Part shown: positions 24,957 to 33,819 of the stretch, piece after piece
Position numbering within the stretch: the stretch's first letter is position 1
Layout of the letters: each line of letters opens with the position of its first letter
Assembly (NCBI GenBank): GCA_965267485.1
Contig: OZ254080.1
Coordinates: 1,922,001-1,986,000 of the forward strand
Direction of reading: 5' to 3'
Length of the DNA stretch: 64,000 nt
DNA from: JANQJA01 sp965267485
Lineage (GTDB): Bacteria; Pseudomonadota; Gammaproteobacteria; Pseudomonadales; Azotimanducaceae
Position numbers and translations under genes: made by a program
Notes under the pieces: model-generated
What the model saw: only the letters and a program-made list of their open reading frames with translations
What the model was told of the DNA's origin: nothing
Databases searched by the model: none

Positions 24957-25400
24957 TCAGGATTCCGGCAGATACCCGACATCCGCGTCGAGCAGGTCGC
25001 CGCCTTGCTTGCCATCGGCACCGTAGGAATACAGCACGAAGCCCTGTGGATGGCCGGCGCTGGGCTTGTACACGTAGGGGTTTCGCCATGGGTCCATGGG
25101 CAGATCCCCGTCGAGATACGGCCCCTGCCAGACCTGGCGATCCTCTTCGTCCGACGGCGCCGCGTTGAGTGCAACCAGCCCCTCGGATTCCGTCGGGAAG
25201 CGGCCCATGTCGAGACGGTAGGTGAGCAGCGCCGACTTCAGCATCTGGATCTGTGTTTCGGCCGTTTGGATCTTGGCGGTATCGGCCTTGCCGAAGAGCC
25301 TGGGCCCGACAAGGCCCGCAAGCAGGCCAAGAATGACCAGCACAACCAGCAGTTCGATGAGCGTAAAGCCGCGAGCGGCCCTGGGATGTTGTTTTCGCAT
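24957..25400 (-). CDS. gspG: T2SS major pseudopilin GspG
   Basis: A 147-residue protein with leader MRKQHPRAARG, cleavage before FTLIELLVVLVILGLLAGLV, Glu5, and the GspG globular region including GRFPTESEGL and DPWRNPYVYKPS, which holds the conserved calcium-site loop (YGADGKQGG). It is the major subunit of the pseudopilus that pushes substrates through GspD. Its start lies one base from the gspF stop. Confidence 0.97.
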   Translation of the reverse strand: MRKQHPRAARGFTLIELLVVLVILGLLAGLVGPRLFGKADTAKIQTAETQIQMLKSALLTYRLDMGRFPTESEGLVALNAAPSDEEDRQVWQGPYLDGDLPMDPWRNPYVYKPSAGHPQGFVLYSYGADGKQGGDLLDADVGYLPES

Positions 25401-25401
25401 A

Positions 25402-26598
25402 CTAGATCACAATCTCGTTGGCACTGGTGATCGCAAGGATCACACCCATAATGATGATACCGATGATACCGCCGATCAACAGAATGGCGGCGGGTTCGAT
25501 AATGGTCAGGAAGCGCTTCATGCGGTTGCGACCAGCCGTATCATGAAGCTCGGCCAGCGCCTGCAGCAATCGCGCGACCTCGCCGGATTTTTCCCCGGCC
25601 CTCACCAGGTTGTAACCGGTATCGGTGATGACCGCGTTGTCCCTGAGGGCCGTCGACATCGGCACACCCGATTTCACCTGCGACGAGACGCGCGTCAGCC
25701 GCAGTCGTCTCGACGGCAACTGGATGCTGGTCTGTGCAAGTTCGAGTGCACTCAGGATTGGTACGCGGTGGCGAATCAGGGCGGCCATCACGGACGCCCA
25801 TCGAGCCGTCTCGGACTCGATGATCCACTCGCCCACCACGGGGATTGACTGCAGCCCGTCCATCAGCCGGGAGCGCACTGCGGGCATGCTCAGTATCTGC
25901 GCCGCGATCAACGCCGCCGCCACCGAGACGCCAGCGACCCAGTAGAGGTGCGCATTGATCCATTTGCCGGTGACCAGCACGGTCCACGCGAGTAGCGGCA
26001 GATCCACACCGCGATCCAGCAAGTTCTCGAACTTCGGAATGACGAAGGTGAACACCAGCAGTACCGCGGCGATGCCGGACACCACGAGGACGGCCGGGTA
26101 GATCAACGCGTTCTTCATCTCGTCGTTGATCTGCTGCTCATAGCTGAGCTGATCCACCGCGGTCTGCAGGCTTGCCGCCATTTCGCCGGTGAGTTCGCCG
26201 GCCTTGACCAACTGGATGACATAGGGTGGCAGGTTGAGCTTCGATTCTTCCAGCGCATCTGACAGCGAGTGGCCCTGCCTGAGCTGCGCTGACCACTTCT
26301 CGAGTACGGCCTGCAATGCCGGAGCGCGGTCACCGCCGCTCAGCGAATCGAGCGCATCCTTAAGGCTGACACCGGAGCGAAGCAGGGTCGCCAGCTCGGA
26401 CAGCACCAGCAGAAGCGCTTCCCTCGAAACCTTGCCGGCGTCCTTGCGGCCCGATGCCAGCGCGCGGGTTTCGCGCAACCGCGTGACCCGCAGCCCCTGG
26501 CTCGTCAACTGGTCGAGGGCCTGCTTGCGCGTCTCCGCCTGCAGTTCAGCCTCGAGGCTGCGGCCATTCGGATCAATGGCCTGATACTTGAAGTTCAC
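25402..26598 (-). CDS. gspF: T2SS inner-membrane platform protein GspF
   Basis: A 398-residue polytopic protein with the duplicated GspF domain: first copy around LATLLRSGVSLKDALDSL, second around MAALIRHRVPILSALELA, with three membrane helices (LVVSGIAAVLLVFTFVIPKF, a middle one, and IGGIIGIIIMGVILAITS at the end). It is the assembly platform that couples GspE to pilus growth. The start is GTG at 26598, overlapping the gspE stop as GTGA. Confidence 0.97.
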   Translation of the reverse strand: MNFKYQAIDPNGRSLEAELQAETRKQALDQLTSQGLRVTRLRETRALASGRKDAGKVSREALLLVLSELATLLRSGVSLKDALDSLSGGDRAPALQAVLEKWSAQLRQGHSLSDALEESKLNLPPYVIQLVKAGELTGEMAASLQTAVDQLSYEQQINDEMKNALIYPAVLVVSGIAAVLLVFTFVIPKFENLLDRGVDLPLLAWTVLVTGKWINAHLYWVAGVSVAAALIAAQILSMPAVRSRLMDGLQSIPVVGEWIIESETARWASVMAALIRHRVPILSALELAQTSIQLPSRRLRLTRVSSQVKSGVPMSTALRDNAVITDTGYNLVRAGEKSGEVARLLQALAELHDTAGRNRMKRFLTIIEPAAILLIGGIIGIIIMGVILAITSANEIVI

Positions 26599-28301
26599 GC
26601 AGCGTCCTCATCGGCGACCTGCGTACCTGCGACGCGGAGCACCTCGGCGATGGTGGTCTCGCCGCGCGCGGCCTTGATCAGGCCGTCCTGAAGCAGGGTT
26701 CGGTAGCCATGCTGCGATGCCCATTTGCGCAGATCACTGATGTCGGCGTTCTCTGCCACCAGCGTCTGCAATTCCTCGCTGGCCGGAATGATCTCGTAGA
26801 TGCCAAGCCGGCCGCGGTAGCCGGTACCGTGGCAACGGTCGCAGCCCTCCGGCTCGACGAATTTCGGGTCGCTGATCCAGTGTCCGGCAGTTGGCTTCCA
26901 GAGCGAATCGGGCGGCGAGGCAGGTCGGGCGCAGAACTCGCAGGCCTTGCGCACCAGTCGCTGTGCCTGCACCGCCTTGATGGGGGCGGCGACGAGATAG
27001 GGCTCGACGCCCATGTCGACGAGGCGTGTGAATGCTGACAGCGCATCGTTCGTGTGCACGGTGGAGAGGACAAGATGGCCGGTCAGCGCGGACTGGATCG
27101 CGATCTCCGCTGTCTCGAGATCCCGGATCTCACCAATCATGATGATGTCCGGATCCTGTCGCAGAATGGCCCGCAGCGCGCGGGCAAAGGTGTAGCCGAT
27201 CTCGGCGTTGGCCTGGATCTGAGTGACGCCTCGCACCTGGACCTCAACCGGATCTTCGACGGTGATGATCTTCTGGCGACCGTCAACGAGTTCCGAAAGC
27301 CCGCTGTAGAGGGTCGTTGACTTGCCTGAACCTGTGGGCCCGGTGACCAGTACGATGCCGTTGGAGACGCGCAGGGTGCTGCGCATCAGCTTCAGGTGGT
27401 CCGGCTCCATGCCCAGGGTATCGAGCGACATTGATTCCCGGTTTTTCGGCAGCAGTCGAAGCACGATGGACTCACCGAACGAGCAGGGCGCCGTCGACAC
27501 CCGGATATCCATCTCCTGGCCGCCGAGTCGCGCCGTAATTCGGCCGTCCTGAGGCAGGCGGGATTCTGCGATATCCATGCCGCTGATGAGCTTGATGCGC
27601 GAGGCGACAGCAGCGAAACGATTGATCGACTGCGTCATCTGGGAATGCAGGACGCCGTCCACGCGATACCGAATCACGAAGAATTCCTCGCCGGGATCAA
27701 TGTGGACGTCGGAGGCGCCGGATGCTGACGCCTTCGTCAGGATATTGTTCACGAGTTCGATCACGGGCGCTTCTTCGGCGAGTTCCAGCAGGCTCTGGTT
27801 GCTGCCGTCAGAGAACAGGCGGGAAACCGCGTGTTCCTGCTTGACGAACCCGAGCATGCGTTCGATCTCGTAGGTCGACGCGATACCCCAGTTCAATTGA
27901 TAGCCGGCGGGGATCAGTGTCGTTTCCAGGACTTCCCGGACCTGATCGTCGGCAAACTTTGTCGACACGATCCAGAGTGCTTCGCTGCTGTCCTTGTCTG
28001 CCCAGATCAGCGTTTCGTGCTCGATCAGCCAGTCGATCGCAAGCGGCAGTTCACGCATGGTCTCGAACAGTTCGAAATCGTCGACGGGGGAGATATCCTC
28101 GCCGACCAGCGGGTAACCCCACTGCTTCGAGAGGGCGTGGACGATCGTGTCTTCACTGGCGGCACCGGAACGCACGAGCAGATGCCCGAGCCGACCGCCG
28201 ATCTGCTTCTGCAGCTCGAGCGCCTGCTGGATTTCCTGCTCGGTCACGGTGCCGAGTTCGATGAGCCACTCACCGAGCCGCTTCCACGCTGGAGTATTCA
28301 T
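26595..28301 (-). CDS. gspE: T2SS assembly ATPase GspE
   Basis: A 568-residue secretion ATPase. An N-terminal MshEN-type domain is followed by the catalytic core with Walker A GPTGSGKST (321-329), an Asp-box region, Walker B-like DPDIIMIGEIRD and the His box. A C-terminal tetracysteine zinc module (CEFC ... CDRCHGTGYRGR) is typical of GspE. ATG 28301 starts the MshEN homology; the 30 codons upstream are not conserved. It is the first gene of the operon. The promoter must lie in 28302-28414 or upstream of the glycosyltransferase gene on the same strand. Confidence 0.95.
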   Translation of the reverse strand: MNTPAWKRLGEWLIELGTVTEQEIQQALELQKQIGGRLGHLLVRSGAASEDTIVHALSKQWGYPLVGEDISPVDDFELFETMRELPLAIDWLIEHETLIWADKDSSEALWIVSTKFADDQVREVLETTLIPAGYQLNWGIASTYEIERMLGFVKQEHAVSRLFSDGSNQSLLELAEEAPVIELVNNILTKASASGASDVHIDPGEEFFVIRYRVDGVLHSQMTQSINRFAAVASRIKLISGMDIAESRLPQDGRITARLGGQEMDIRVSTAPCSFGESIVLRLLPKNRESMSLDTLGMEPDHLKLMRSTLRVSNGIVLVTGPTGSGKSTTLYSGLSELVDGRQKIITVEDPVEVQVRGVTQIQANAEIGYTFARALRAILRQDPDIIMIGEIRDLETAEIAIQSALTGHLVLSTVHTNDALSAFTRLVDMGVEPYLVAAPIKAVQAQRLVRKACEFCARPASPPDSLWKPTAGHWISDPKFVEPEGCDRCHGTGYRGRLGIYEIIPASEELQTLVAENADISDLRKWASQHGYRTLLQDGLIKAARGETTIAEVLRVAGTQVADEDAA

Positions 28302-28375
28302 AAGATGCTTAAAAAGCTCGCCGTAAGCTGTTGATTCTATCAGGCCCTTCGCCCCGAGGCACGACCGCGGCCCCG

Positions 28376-28417
28376 CCTCGTCCTGAGGCATTCACGTAGC
28401 AAACGCCGAAGGACCTA
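28376..28417. repeat. Dispersed palindromic repeat, copy 4
   Basis: CCTCGTCCTGAGG then TTCACGTAGCAAACGCCGAAGGACCTA. The CTA at its edge is the complement of the TAG stop of the GT2-GtrA gene. It separates that gene from gspE. Confidence 0.7.
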
Positions 28418-29431
28418 TCGCCGAAATATCAGATACCGCTGAACGAGAAAGTTCACGAAGAACATCACCGTCGTCGTCGCCACATAGAACAGCACGGCCG
28501 GCGTCTTGCCGCTCGGCATCATGCTGCTGATCACCGCGGTGGCGATGAAGACATTGAACAGGACCAGTATCAGGTACTGCACGAACTGCCAGAGAATCGA
28601 TCCGTGAGAGTGGTAGACGAGGCGGCGCATCCCGAAAAAGTACGCGATCGCCACCAGCGGGCGCACGACGGCAAATGCGACATTGAGCGGGAGGATCAGC
28701 GACAGCAGCATGAAGCCGATGAAGTCGATCAGCCAGAATATCAGCGCTACCGTCGTATGCCGCAAGAAGACGAAATAAATGCGCGCCGAGTCGACCAGCG
28801 GTCTGAAGTGCGATGACGGGTTGCCGGGCTCGTACACGGTGTCGATAGGCACCTGTTCGACAGGTTGGTCCCGGAGCTTCAGCAGCACGTCGAGTTCGTA
28901 TTCGTAGCGATCGGAATCAATCTGCAGCAGCGCGTCGAAGCTGTCGGCCGGATAGCCTCGCAGCCCGCTCTGCGTATCCCGGATCGGCGATCGCAGCATC
29001 AGGCGGAAGAGCGCGGTCGTCAGGGCATTACCGAAGCGGCTGCGAAGCGGCACGTCGGGGCCGAACTCCCGGTAGCCGATCGTGAACTGGCCGGTTTCGG
29101 CGGTGCGCCGGGCCACCCGGTTGATATCGTGCGCAAGGTGCTGGCCGTCGGCGTCCGCGGTGACGACGAAACCGGCGCCGTTGTCGATACCGAACCTGAT
29201 GCCGGTACGAATCGCCGCGCCCTTGCCGAGATTTTCGCGGTGACGAAGAATCGTCGCACCGTGAGTCTCGGCATGGCGTATCGCCTCGCGCCCGCTCGAC
29301 GTCGTGCTGCCGTCGTCCACAATTACGATCGAGCGGCACACGGCGGCATCGATGAGTTCGGCGACGAGTTGGGGCAGCGTCTCGTCCGGATTGAATGCCG
29401 GAATGACGATGATGCCGTCGCAGACCGTCAT
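28415..29431 (-). CDS. GT2 glycosyltransferase fused to a GtrA-like membrane domain
   Basis: A 338-residue protein. Residues 1-220 form a dolichyl-phosphate-mannose synthase-like GT2 domain: IIVIPAFNPDETLPQL, SIVIVDDGST and the metal motif TADADGQH. Residues 230-338 form four membrane helices of GtrA type (FWLIDFIGFMLLSLILP, ending VNFLVQRYLIFRR). Such fusions charge undecaprenyl phosphate with a sugar and help it across the membrane, so that GT-C enzymes can use it in the periplasm. The GT-C-like gene just upstream (4-base overlap) is the likely user. The stop codon comes from a palindromic repeat. Confidence 0.88.
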   Translation of the reverse strand: MTVCDGIIVIPAFNPDETLPQLVAELIDAAVCRSIVIVDDGSTTSSGREAIRHAETHGATILRHRENLGKGAAIRTGIRFGIDNGAGFVVTADADGQHLAHDINRVARRTAETGQFTIGYREFGPDVPLRSRFGNALTTALFRLMLRSPIRDTQSGLRGYPADSFDALLQIDSDRYEYELDVLLKLRDQPVEQVPIDTVYEPGNPSSHFRPLVDSARIYFVFLRHTTVALIFWLIDFIGFMLLSLILPLNVAFAVVRPLVAIAYFFGMRRLVYHSHGSILWQFVQYLILVLFNVFIATAVISSMMPSGKTPAVLFYVATTTVMFFVNFLVQRYLIFRR

Positions 29432-31323
29432 TTCGGTGTGACAGGAATCAGCCGCACACTGTCGCCGTCCTCGCGAACGGCAAAAAGGCCGCCGACCGGG
29501 CCCTTGCGATGCTCGGCCGGAATGAGCGGCGCGAGTGCGCGTGTGAGTTCCGGGTTGAAGACCGTAAACCAGGCGAACGCATTCCCCGCGATCTGTTGTT
29601 CCAGCATGTTGGTGTCGCCGGCTGCGTAATCGCGGGAGTCTACCCGGGCACGTGTCGGGGTCAAGTCGTGAACGGCCAGCATTCGCACGAATTGCTGGTC
29701 TCGCGGCACGTACACGTAGACGGCGTCATTGTGGGCGGTATTCGCCTGCATGTAGTTGATGAGCGGTGCCATTTGCGAGCGTAGCGGCTGCGTCCACGGC
29801 TTCTCGTAGAACGTTGACAACGCCGGCGGTGAAATCAGGTAGAGCAGTGGCGCGAGCAACAGCGCCAGCGGCGCCCAGCGCGCCTCCGGTCGGCCGAAGC
29901 CTGGCAACAGCAGTGCGAAGGCGATGCCGACGAGCGGCATCAATCCGATATTCGCATAGCGGATGTACGAGCGGATGGTATTCGCCGCAGCCTCCGGGAA
30001 CACGAACTGATAGAGCGCGAACACCATGACGAAATAGATTACCGTCGTGCCGAGCATGAAGGCACTCACGAGCGTGATCTGCCGTCGTGCGGCGGGCTGC
30101 AACCACCAGGCGATGGCCATGATGACCGCGCTGATCAGCATCCACGCGAATGCCGATGGCCGGAGATTGTCGCCGTATTCGGGCATCAGCGCCCATGAGA
30201 ATTCGTTGTACTTGATCATCATGTCGCTGCTGCCGGTTTCCTGCGACAGGAATACGGTGGCGAAGCGGCCGGGGATATCCTCGCGGCCCTCTCCGCCGCC
30301 AGCAAGCACCTTGTCGATCGCGTCTCCGACTGCAAGCACGCGTTCCTCCTGCGCGACGCCGGTTGCCTCGACGTACCATGACCAGGACAGGTTCGTGAGC
30401 ATCGGTACAACGATCAGTGCGGCGGCGAGTGCAAACTGCATCCGTCTCCGATCGAAAACGAGCGATCGCAACGCCCAGAAGATGCCTGCGCAGATGGCGA
30501 AATACAGGCCGACGTCCTTCGTGAGCACGAGGAGAATCAGACAGGGCATTGCCCACAGCATGCGCAAATCGGGTACTTCGGCGCGCGCTATCGCGCGAGC
30601 CTCAGCACGAGGGGAACCCTCATCCCGCTCACCCGCCACCAGCAACAGCATGACCCCAAGGAACACCGCTGCCACCACGTGATCGACATAGAGACTCACC
30701 CATCCGTGGCCGAGCACATTCAGCAGGAACAGCGCTGTTGCCAGCACGGCAACGATCTGCGGCCATTCTCGCCAGCTGAGCCGATGCAGCAGCGGCAGGG
30801 TCGCCGCGAGCAGGATCACGAACTGGAACGTGTAGGTACTGCCCTCCGAGTACGTCGTGTTCATCGCGCCGAAGTAATGCCAGAGCGGCATACCGGGCGG
30901 GTAGTTGAGGAAGTACACGTTGCCGCCAGGTCCGTACAGCGAATCGGTGCCGAGCATCTCCCGTACCGCGAGGCCCCAGTGTGAAAACTCGTCCCACTTG
31001 AAGTACTCCGCGCCGCTGAACAGCAACCCGTGCAGTACCGTGAGCGCGGCCAGCGCGCACAGCGTCGGATTCAGCAGTGCCGTACGGAGTGCGCCTGCCC
31101 GCCACAGCATCCAGATGGCGGGCAGGGCGGCCAGCGTGCCTCCCCAGAACAGCAGCCAGGCACCCGCAGCAAGCAGTCCTGCGACCCCTGCAAGATAGAG
31201 CAGCGTGGTCAGCAGCCCACAGGCCACCAGCGGCGCGAATGACGCGTGGGTCTGACGTCCCGCGATCAGCATGAGTGCCACACCCGTCACGGGCAGCAAG
31301 AGCAGGAAGGCGGGCAGGGTCAA
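29428..31323 (-). CDS. GT-C-type membrane glycosyltransferase-like protein
   Basis: A 631-residue polytopic protein with about 11-13 hydrophobic segments. Early loops carry KWDEFSHWGLAVREML and FLNYPPGMPLWHYF, which resemble the Asp/Glu loop and the YPP motif of lipid-phosphosugar-dependent GT-C enzymes (ArnT/PMT class). A cytoplasmic- or periplasmic-side loop contains ERDEGSPRAEARAIARAEVP, whose middle part is the in-frame translation of a palindromic repeat. TTG 31323 overlaps the stop of the upstream gene (TTGA). Function as a glycosyltransferase is inferred. Confidence 0.72.
   Translation of the reverse strand: MTLPAFLLLLPVTGVALMLIAGRQTHASFAPLVACGLLTTLLYLAGVAGLLAAGAWLLFWGGTLAALPAIWMLWRAGALRTALLNPTLCALAALTVLHGLLFSGAEYFKWDEFSHWGLAVREMLGTDSLYGPGGNVYFLNYPPGMPLWHYFGAMNTTYSEGSTYTFQFVILLAATLPLLHRLSWREWPQIVAVLATALFLLNVLGHGWVSLYVDHVVAAVFLGVMLLLVAGERDEGSPRAEARAIARAEVPDLRMLWAMPCLILLVLTKDVGLYFAICAGIFWALRSLVFDRRRMQFALAAALIVVPMLTNLSWSWYVEATGVAQEERVLAVGDAIDKVLAGGGEGREDIPGRFATVFLSQETGSSDMMIKYNEFSWALMPEYGDNLRPSAFAWMLISAVIMAIAWWLQPAARRQITLVSAFMLGTTVIYFVMVFALYQFVFPEAAANTIRSYIRYANIGLMPLVGIAFALLLPGFGRPEARWAPLALLLAPLLYLISPPALSTFYEKPWTQPLRSQMAPLINYMQANTAHNDAVYVYVPRDQQFVRMLAVHDLTPTRARVDSRDYAAGDTNMLEQQIAGNAFAWFTVFNPELTRALAPLIPAEHRKGPVGGLFAVREDGDSVRLIPVTPK
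30571..30614. repeat. Dispersed palindromic repeat inserted in frame within a coding region
   Basis: GGGTACTTCGGCGCGCGC, then TATCGCGCGAGCCTCAGCACGAGGGG, close to identical with the intergenic copy at 11107-11153. It lies wholly inside the GT-C-like gene and is read through as about 15 residues rich in Arg, Ala and Glu, in a loop between hydrophobic segments. Confidence 0.85.
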
Positions 31324-32639
31324 CTTGCGGGCGCCTGTGCAGATCGGCCGGTGACGGTTTCGAGATGGCGCACAAGACAGGCAGCAACCTCATGGTTTCC
31401 GAGCGCGGCGGGCATCTCGATACCGCGCGCGAACAGATCTCCGGTTGGTACATGTGACCCGGTTCTCACCGCGTGGACGTCGATGACATCGGATACAGGT
31501 ATATCGCGGGGGCCGCTCTGATCGCCACAGGTCAGGCAGGTGTCGGCGCTCAGTCGGTGGTGGAAGGCAATCTGGTAGAACAGCTGGGTTGGTGAGATGC
31601 GATCGGTGCTGAACGCGGGTGTGCCGTCGGAAAGGCGCACCCCGGAGATGAGACGCTCCGCATGATCGGCATCTCTTGAATCCTGGAACAGTACGTTGAT
31701 CTCGTCAGTCATGCAGGGCTCCACCGAACGCCAGCGGCAGTCCAGCCACTCGAGAATCGATTCAGCGCGAATCTGGCGGTAGATGTGAATGTCGTCACCA
31801 TCGACGTTTCGCTGGCTGAGCGCGTTCATGACGACAATTGCGTCTTGACCTTCGCTCGTTGCCAGAAGTTCACCCAGCATCCTGTCTACGACCTCGAGGC
31901 CGAGCCTCATCTCAGGGTGCCAGCGACCATCCCGAGACCAGACGTGGTGCTGAAGGTGCGCGAGCGCGTTCAGAAAGATGATGCTGACATCTGTCTGATG
32001 CTGGCGTCGCAGATCGAGCCAAAGCGAGAATCCGAGATAGTCGAACAGGGTCGATGCGGTGTGGGCATTGGCGTGTCCCGCCATCAGTTGCCTCAGCCCT
32101 GTACGCAGAAACCGTGAGGTTGCGGGCCAGTTGCCGCCGAGGCCGCGCAGCAGCAGGAGCGCTCCCGAGAGCACCTTCGCCGTCTTGAGGTCCATGTAGT
32201 GCTTCGAGACGTAGCGGGGCAGCGCCAGCAGGCGATTGAGCGCGTCGGGATGAGCGTTCTCCCTGAACGACCAGGGATCGGGAAAGAAAAAGTCGCATCG
32301 CGTCGCATCGACGAGTGGCGTGTTCATCACGCCCCAGGCACCCCAGGTCAGGTCCAGTGCCTCGCAGGCATCCACCCAGAACGGCCGGTTGGCCGGCAGA
32401 TCGGTCTCACCCAGACGCAATGCGCCGTGGGTTTGGGACGGCAGGCCGGTATGGACGTTGACCCACTGCACCCAGGGGTCCAGGCCCTCGAACTCGATGG
32501 CGTCGGCGGTCGTCGTCTGTGCTCGTGGCCAGCTGAGGACTTCCGCCAGATGGGGAAGGTCGAATTCATTGACGCCGGCGCTGAGCAGTTCGACGTTGAA
32601 TTCGTTAAGCTCGACGATGGTGAGTGAGGGCTGCTGCAT
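31320..32639 (-). CDS. AlkP-superfamily (type I phosphodiesterase-like) protein
   Basis: A 439-residue soluble protein without signal peptide. The N-terminal LTIVELNEFNVELL and the segment WVNVHTGLPSQTHGALRLG resemble the nucleophile-side TG-x-x-x-x-HG pattern of alkaline-phosphatase-fold phosphodiesterases; IVVMNALSQRNV and ALAHLQHHVW could supply further metal ligands. The canonical Asp ligands are not all evident, so activity is uncertain. It heads an operon with a GT-C-like protein and the GT2-GtrA fusion, so a role in handling phospho-modified glycans is possible. It diverges from a GT4 gene 55 bases away. Confidence 0.62.
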   Translation of the reverse strand: MQQPSLTIVELNEFNVELLSAGVNEFDLPHLAEVLSWPRAQTTTADAIEFEGLDPWVQWVNVHTGLPSQTHGALRLGETDLPANRPFWVDACEALDLTWGAWGVMNTPLVDATRCDFFFPDPWSFRENAHPDALNRLLALPRYVSKHYMDLKTAKVLSGALLLLRGLGGNWPATSRFLRTGLRQLMAGHANAHTASTLFDYLGFSLWLDLRRQHQTDVSIIFLNALAHLQHHVWSRDGRWHPEMRLGLEVVDRMLGELLATSEGQDAIVVMNALSQRNVDGDDIHIYRQIRAESILEWLDCRWRSVEPCMTDEINVLFQDSRDADHAERLISGVRLSDGTPAFSTDRISPTQLFYQIAFHHRLSADTCLTCGDQSGPRDIPVSDVIDVHAVRTGSHVPTGDLFARGIEMPAALGNHEVAACLVRHLETVTGRSAQAPAS

Positions 32640-32694
32640 GGTCAGCGCAAGTTTAACTCACCGGCCTCTGCCTTGGCTGATCCACCGAATATCG

Positions 32695-33819
32695 ATGAAG
32701 ATTCTGATCAATGCGATAAACCTGACGTCAGCGGGAACGGCTGCGACGGCGCGTGCGTTGTTTGACGTGATTCACGAGGTGATCGACGGCCACGAACTCG
32801 CTGTCGTGGTACGCCAGGATGGAGGTTTGCGGCCTGAGCATGCGTCTCCGGGCGTTCGCTGGATTTGCTATCAGCCGTGGACCGGACCCTTGTATACGTG
32901 CTGGCGCCTGTGGTTCGATTTTCGCGAGTTGCCGAGACTCGCCCGAATGATCGGCGCCGATGCGGTCTTCGCGATGGGTAATCATTTGCCAGGCAGATAT
33001 GACGTACCGGCAACGGTGTTGTATCGGAACCCGCACTACATCGAACCAGACAGAGATCTGTCTTTTGCCAAACGCCTTGAGAAGCAGCTGTTCGCGCGCA
33101 CCGTGGCACGTCGGCCGAAGTTCATTGCGCAGTCTGAGGAAATGAGGCGCCGCCTCACCACGTCGTGGGACGTTCCGTCAGCGTCCATCGAGGTCGTCGC
33201 CAATGGACTGTCGGCCGACTTCCTGGCCGGTTCCGTCGCGCGGGACGGGCCAGCGAGCACAGACGGTATCTTCAGGCTCCTGTACGTCAGCCGCTACTAT
33301 CCGCACAAGAATCACGAGTATCTTGTCGAACTGGCCGGGCGCTGGAAGGACTTCGGCAGCGGCAAGATTCTTCTGCAGTGTACCGTTGATCCTGACTCAG
33401 CACCGGGCCGCAGACTGGCTTCACGAGCGAGGTCGCTTGGCGTGGACGACATGATCGAACTGCTCGGAGAATTGACCTCCGACGAGCTTGCGCGCCGGTA
33501 CCGGGAGGCGGATGCGCTGATCTTTCCGTCCCGCATGGAGACGTTCGGGAATCCGCTGCTGGAGGCCATGGCTCACGGACTCCCGGTGCTTGCGGCGGAT
33601 CGCCCATACGCACACGAAATCTGCGGTGACAGTGCCCTCTACTTCTCGCTCGACCGGGTCGACGACGCACGACGGAAGATCGAGCAGTTGCGCCTTGAAC
33701 AAAACCGGTATGCAGATTGTTCGGCGCGCGGGATCGAGCGGCTGTCGGCGTTCCCGTCCTGGCGCGAGGTCGCCGCATCGTACCTCTCAATCATCGAGCA
33801 ATCGGCAGCCCGCCCATGA
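32695..33819 (+). CDS. GT4-type (GT-B fold) glycosyltransferase
   Basis: A 374-residue glycosyltransferase. The N-terminal MKILINAINLTSAGTAATAR is a GT4 donor-domain start, and the C-terminal half has RLLYVSRYYPHKNHEYLVEL and the nucleotide-sugar motif region FPSRMETFGNPLLEAMAHGLPVLA (E-x7-E pattern). The first gene of a three-gene run with stop/start overlaps (ATGA, then GTGA). The frame is open 125 codons further upstream, but that stretch is antisense to the AlkP-like gene, so ATG 32695 is used. It probably adds one sugar to a lipid-linked glycan on the cytoplasmic side. Confidence 0.9.
   Translation: MKILINAINLTSAGTAATARALFDVIHEVIDGHELAVVVRQDGGLRPEHASPGVRWICYQPWTGPLYTCWRLWFDFRELPRLARMIGADAVFAMGNHLPGRYDVPATVLYRNPHYIEPDRDLSFAKRLEKQLFARTVARRPKFIAQSEEMRRRLTTSWDVPSASIEVVANGLSADFLAGSVARDGPASTDGIFRLLYVSRYYPHKNHEYLVELAGRWKDFGSGKILLQCTVDPDSAPGRRLASRARSLGVDDMIELLGELTSDELARRYREADALIFPSRMETFGNPLLEAMAHGLPVLAADRPYAHEICGDSALYFSLDRVDDARRKIEQLRLEQNRYADCSARGIERLSAFPSWREVAASYLSIIEQSAARP

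Noticed and set aside
32320..32694. 125-codon upstream extension of the GT4-type gene
   Set aside because: It runs antisense to the AlkP-like gene; the family homology starts at ATG 32695.
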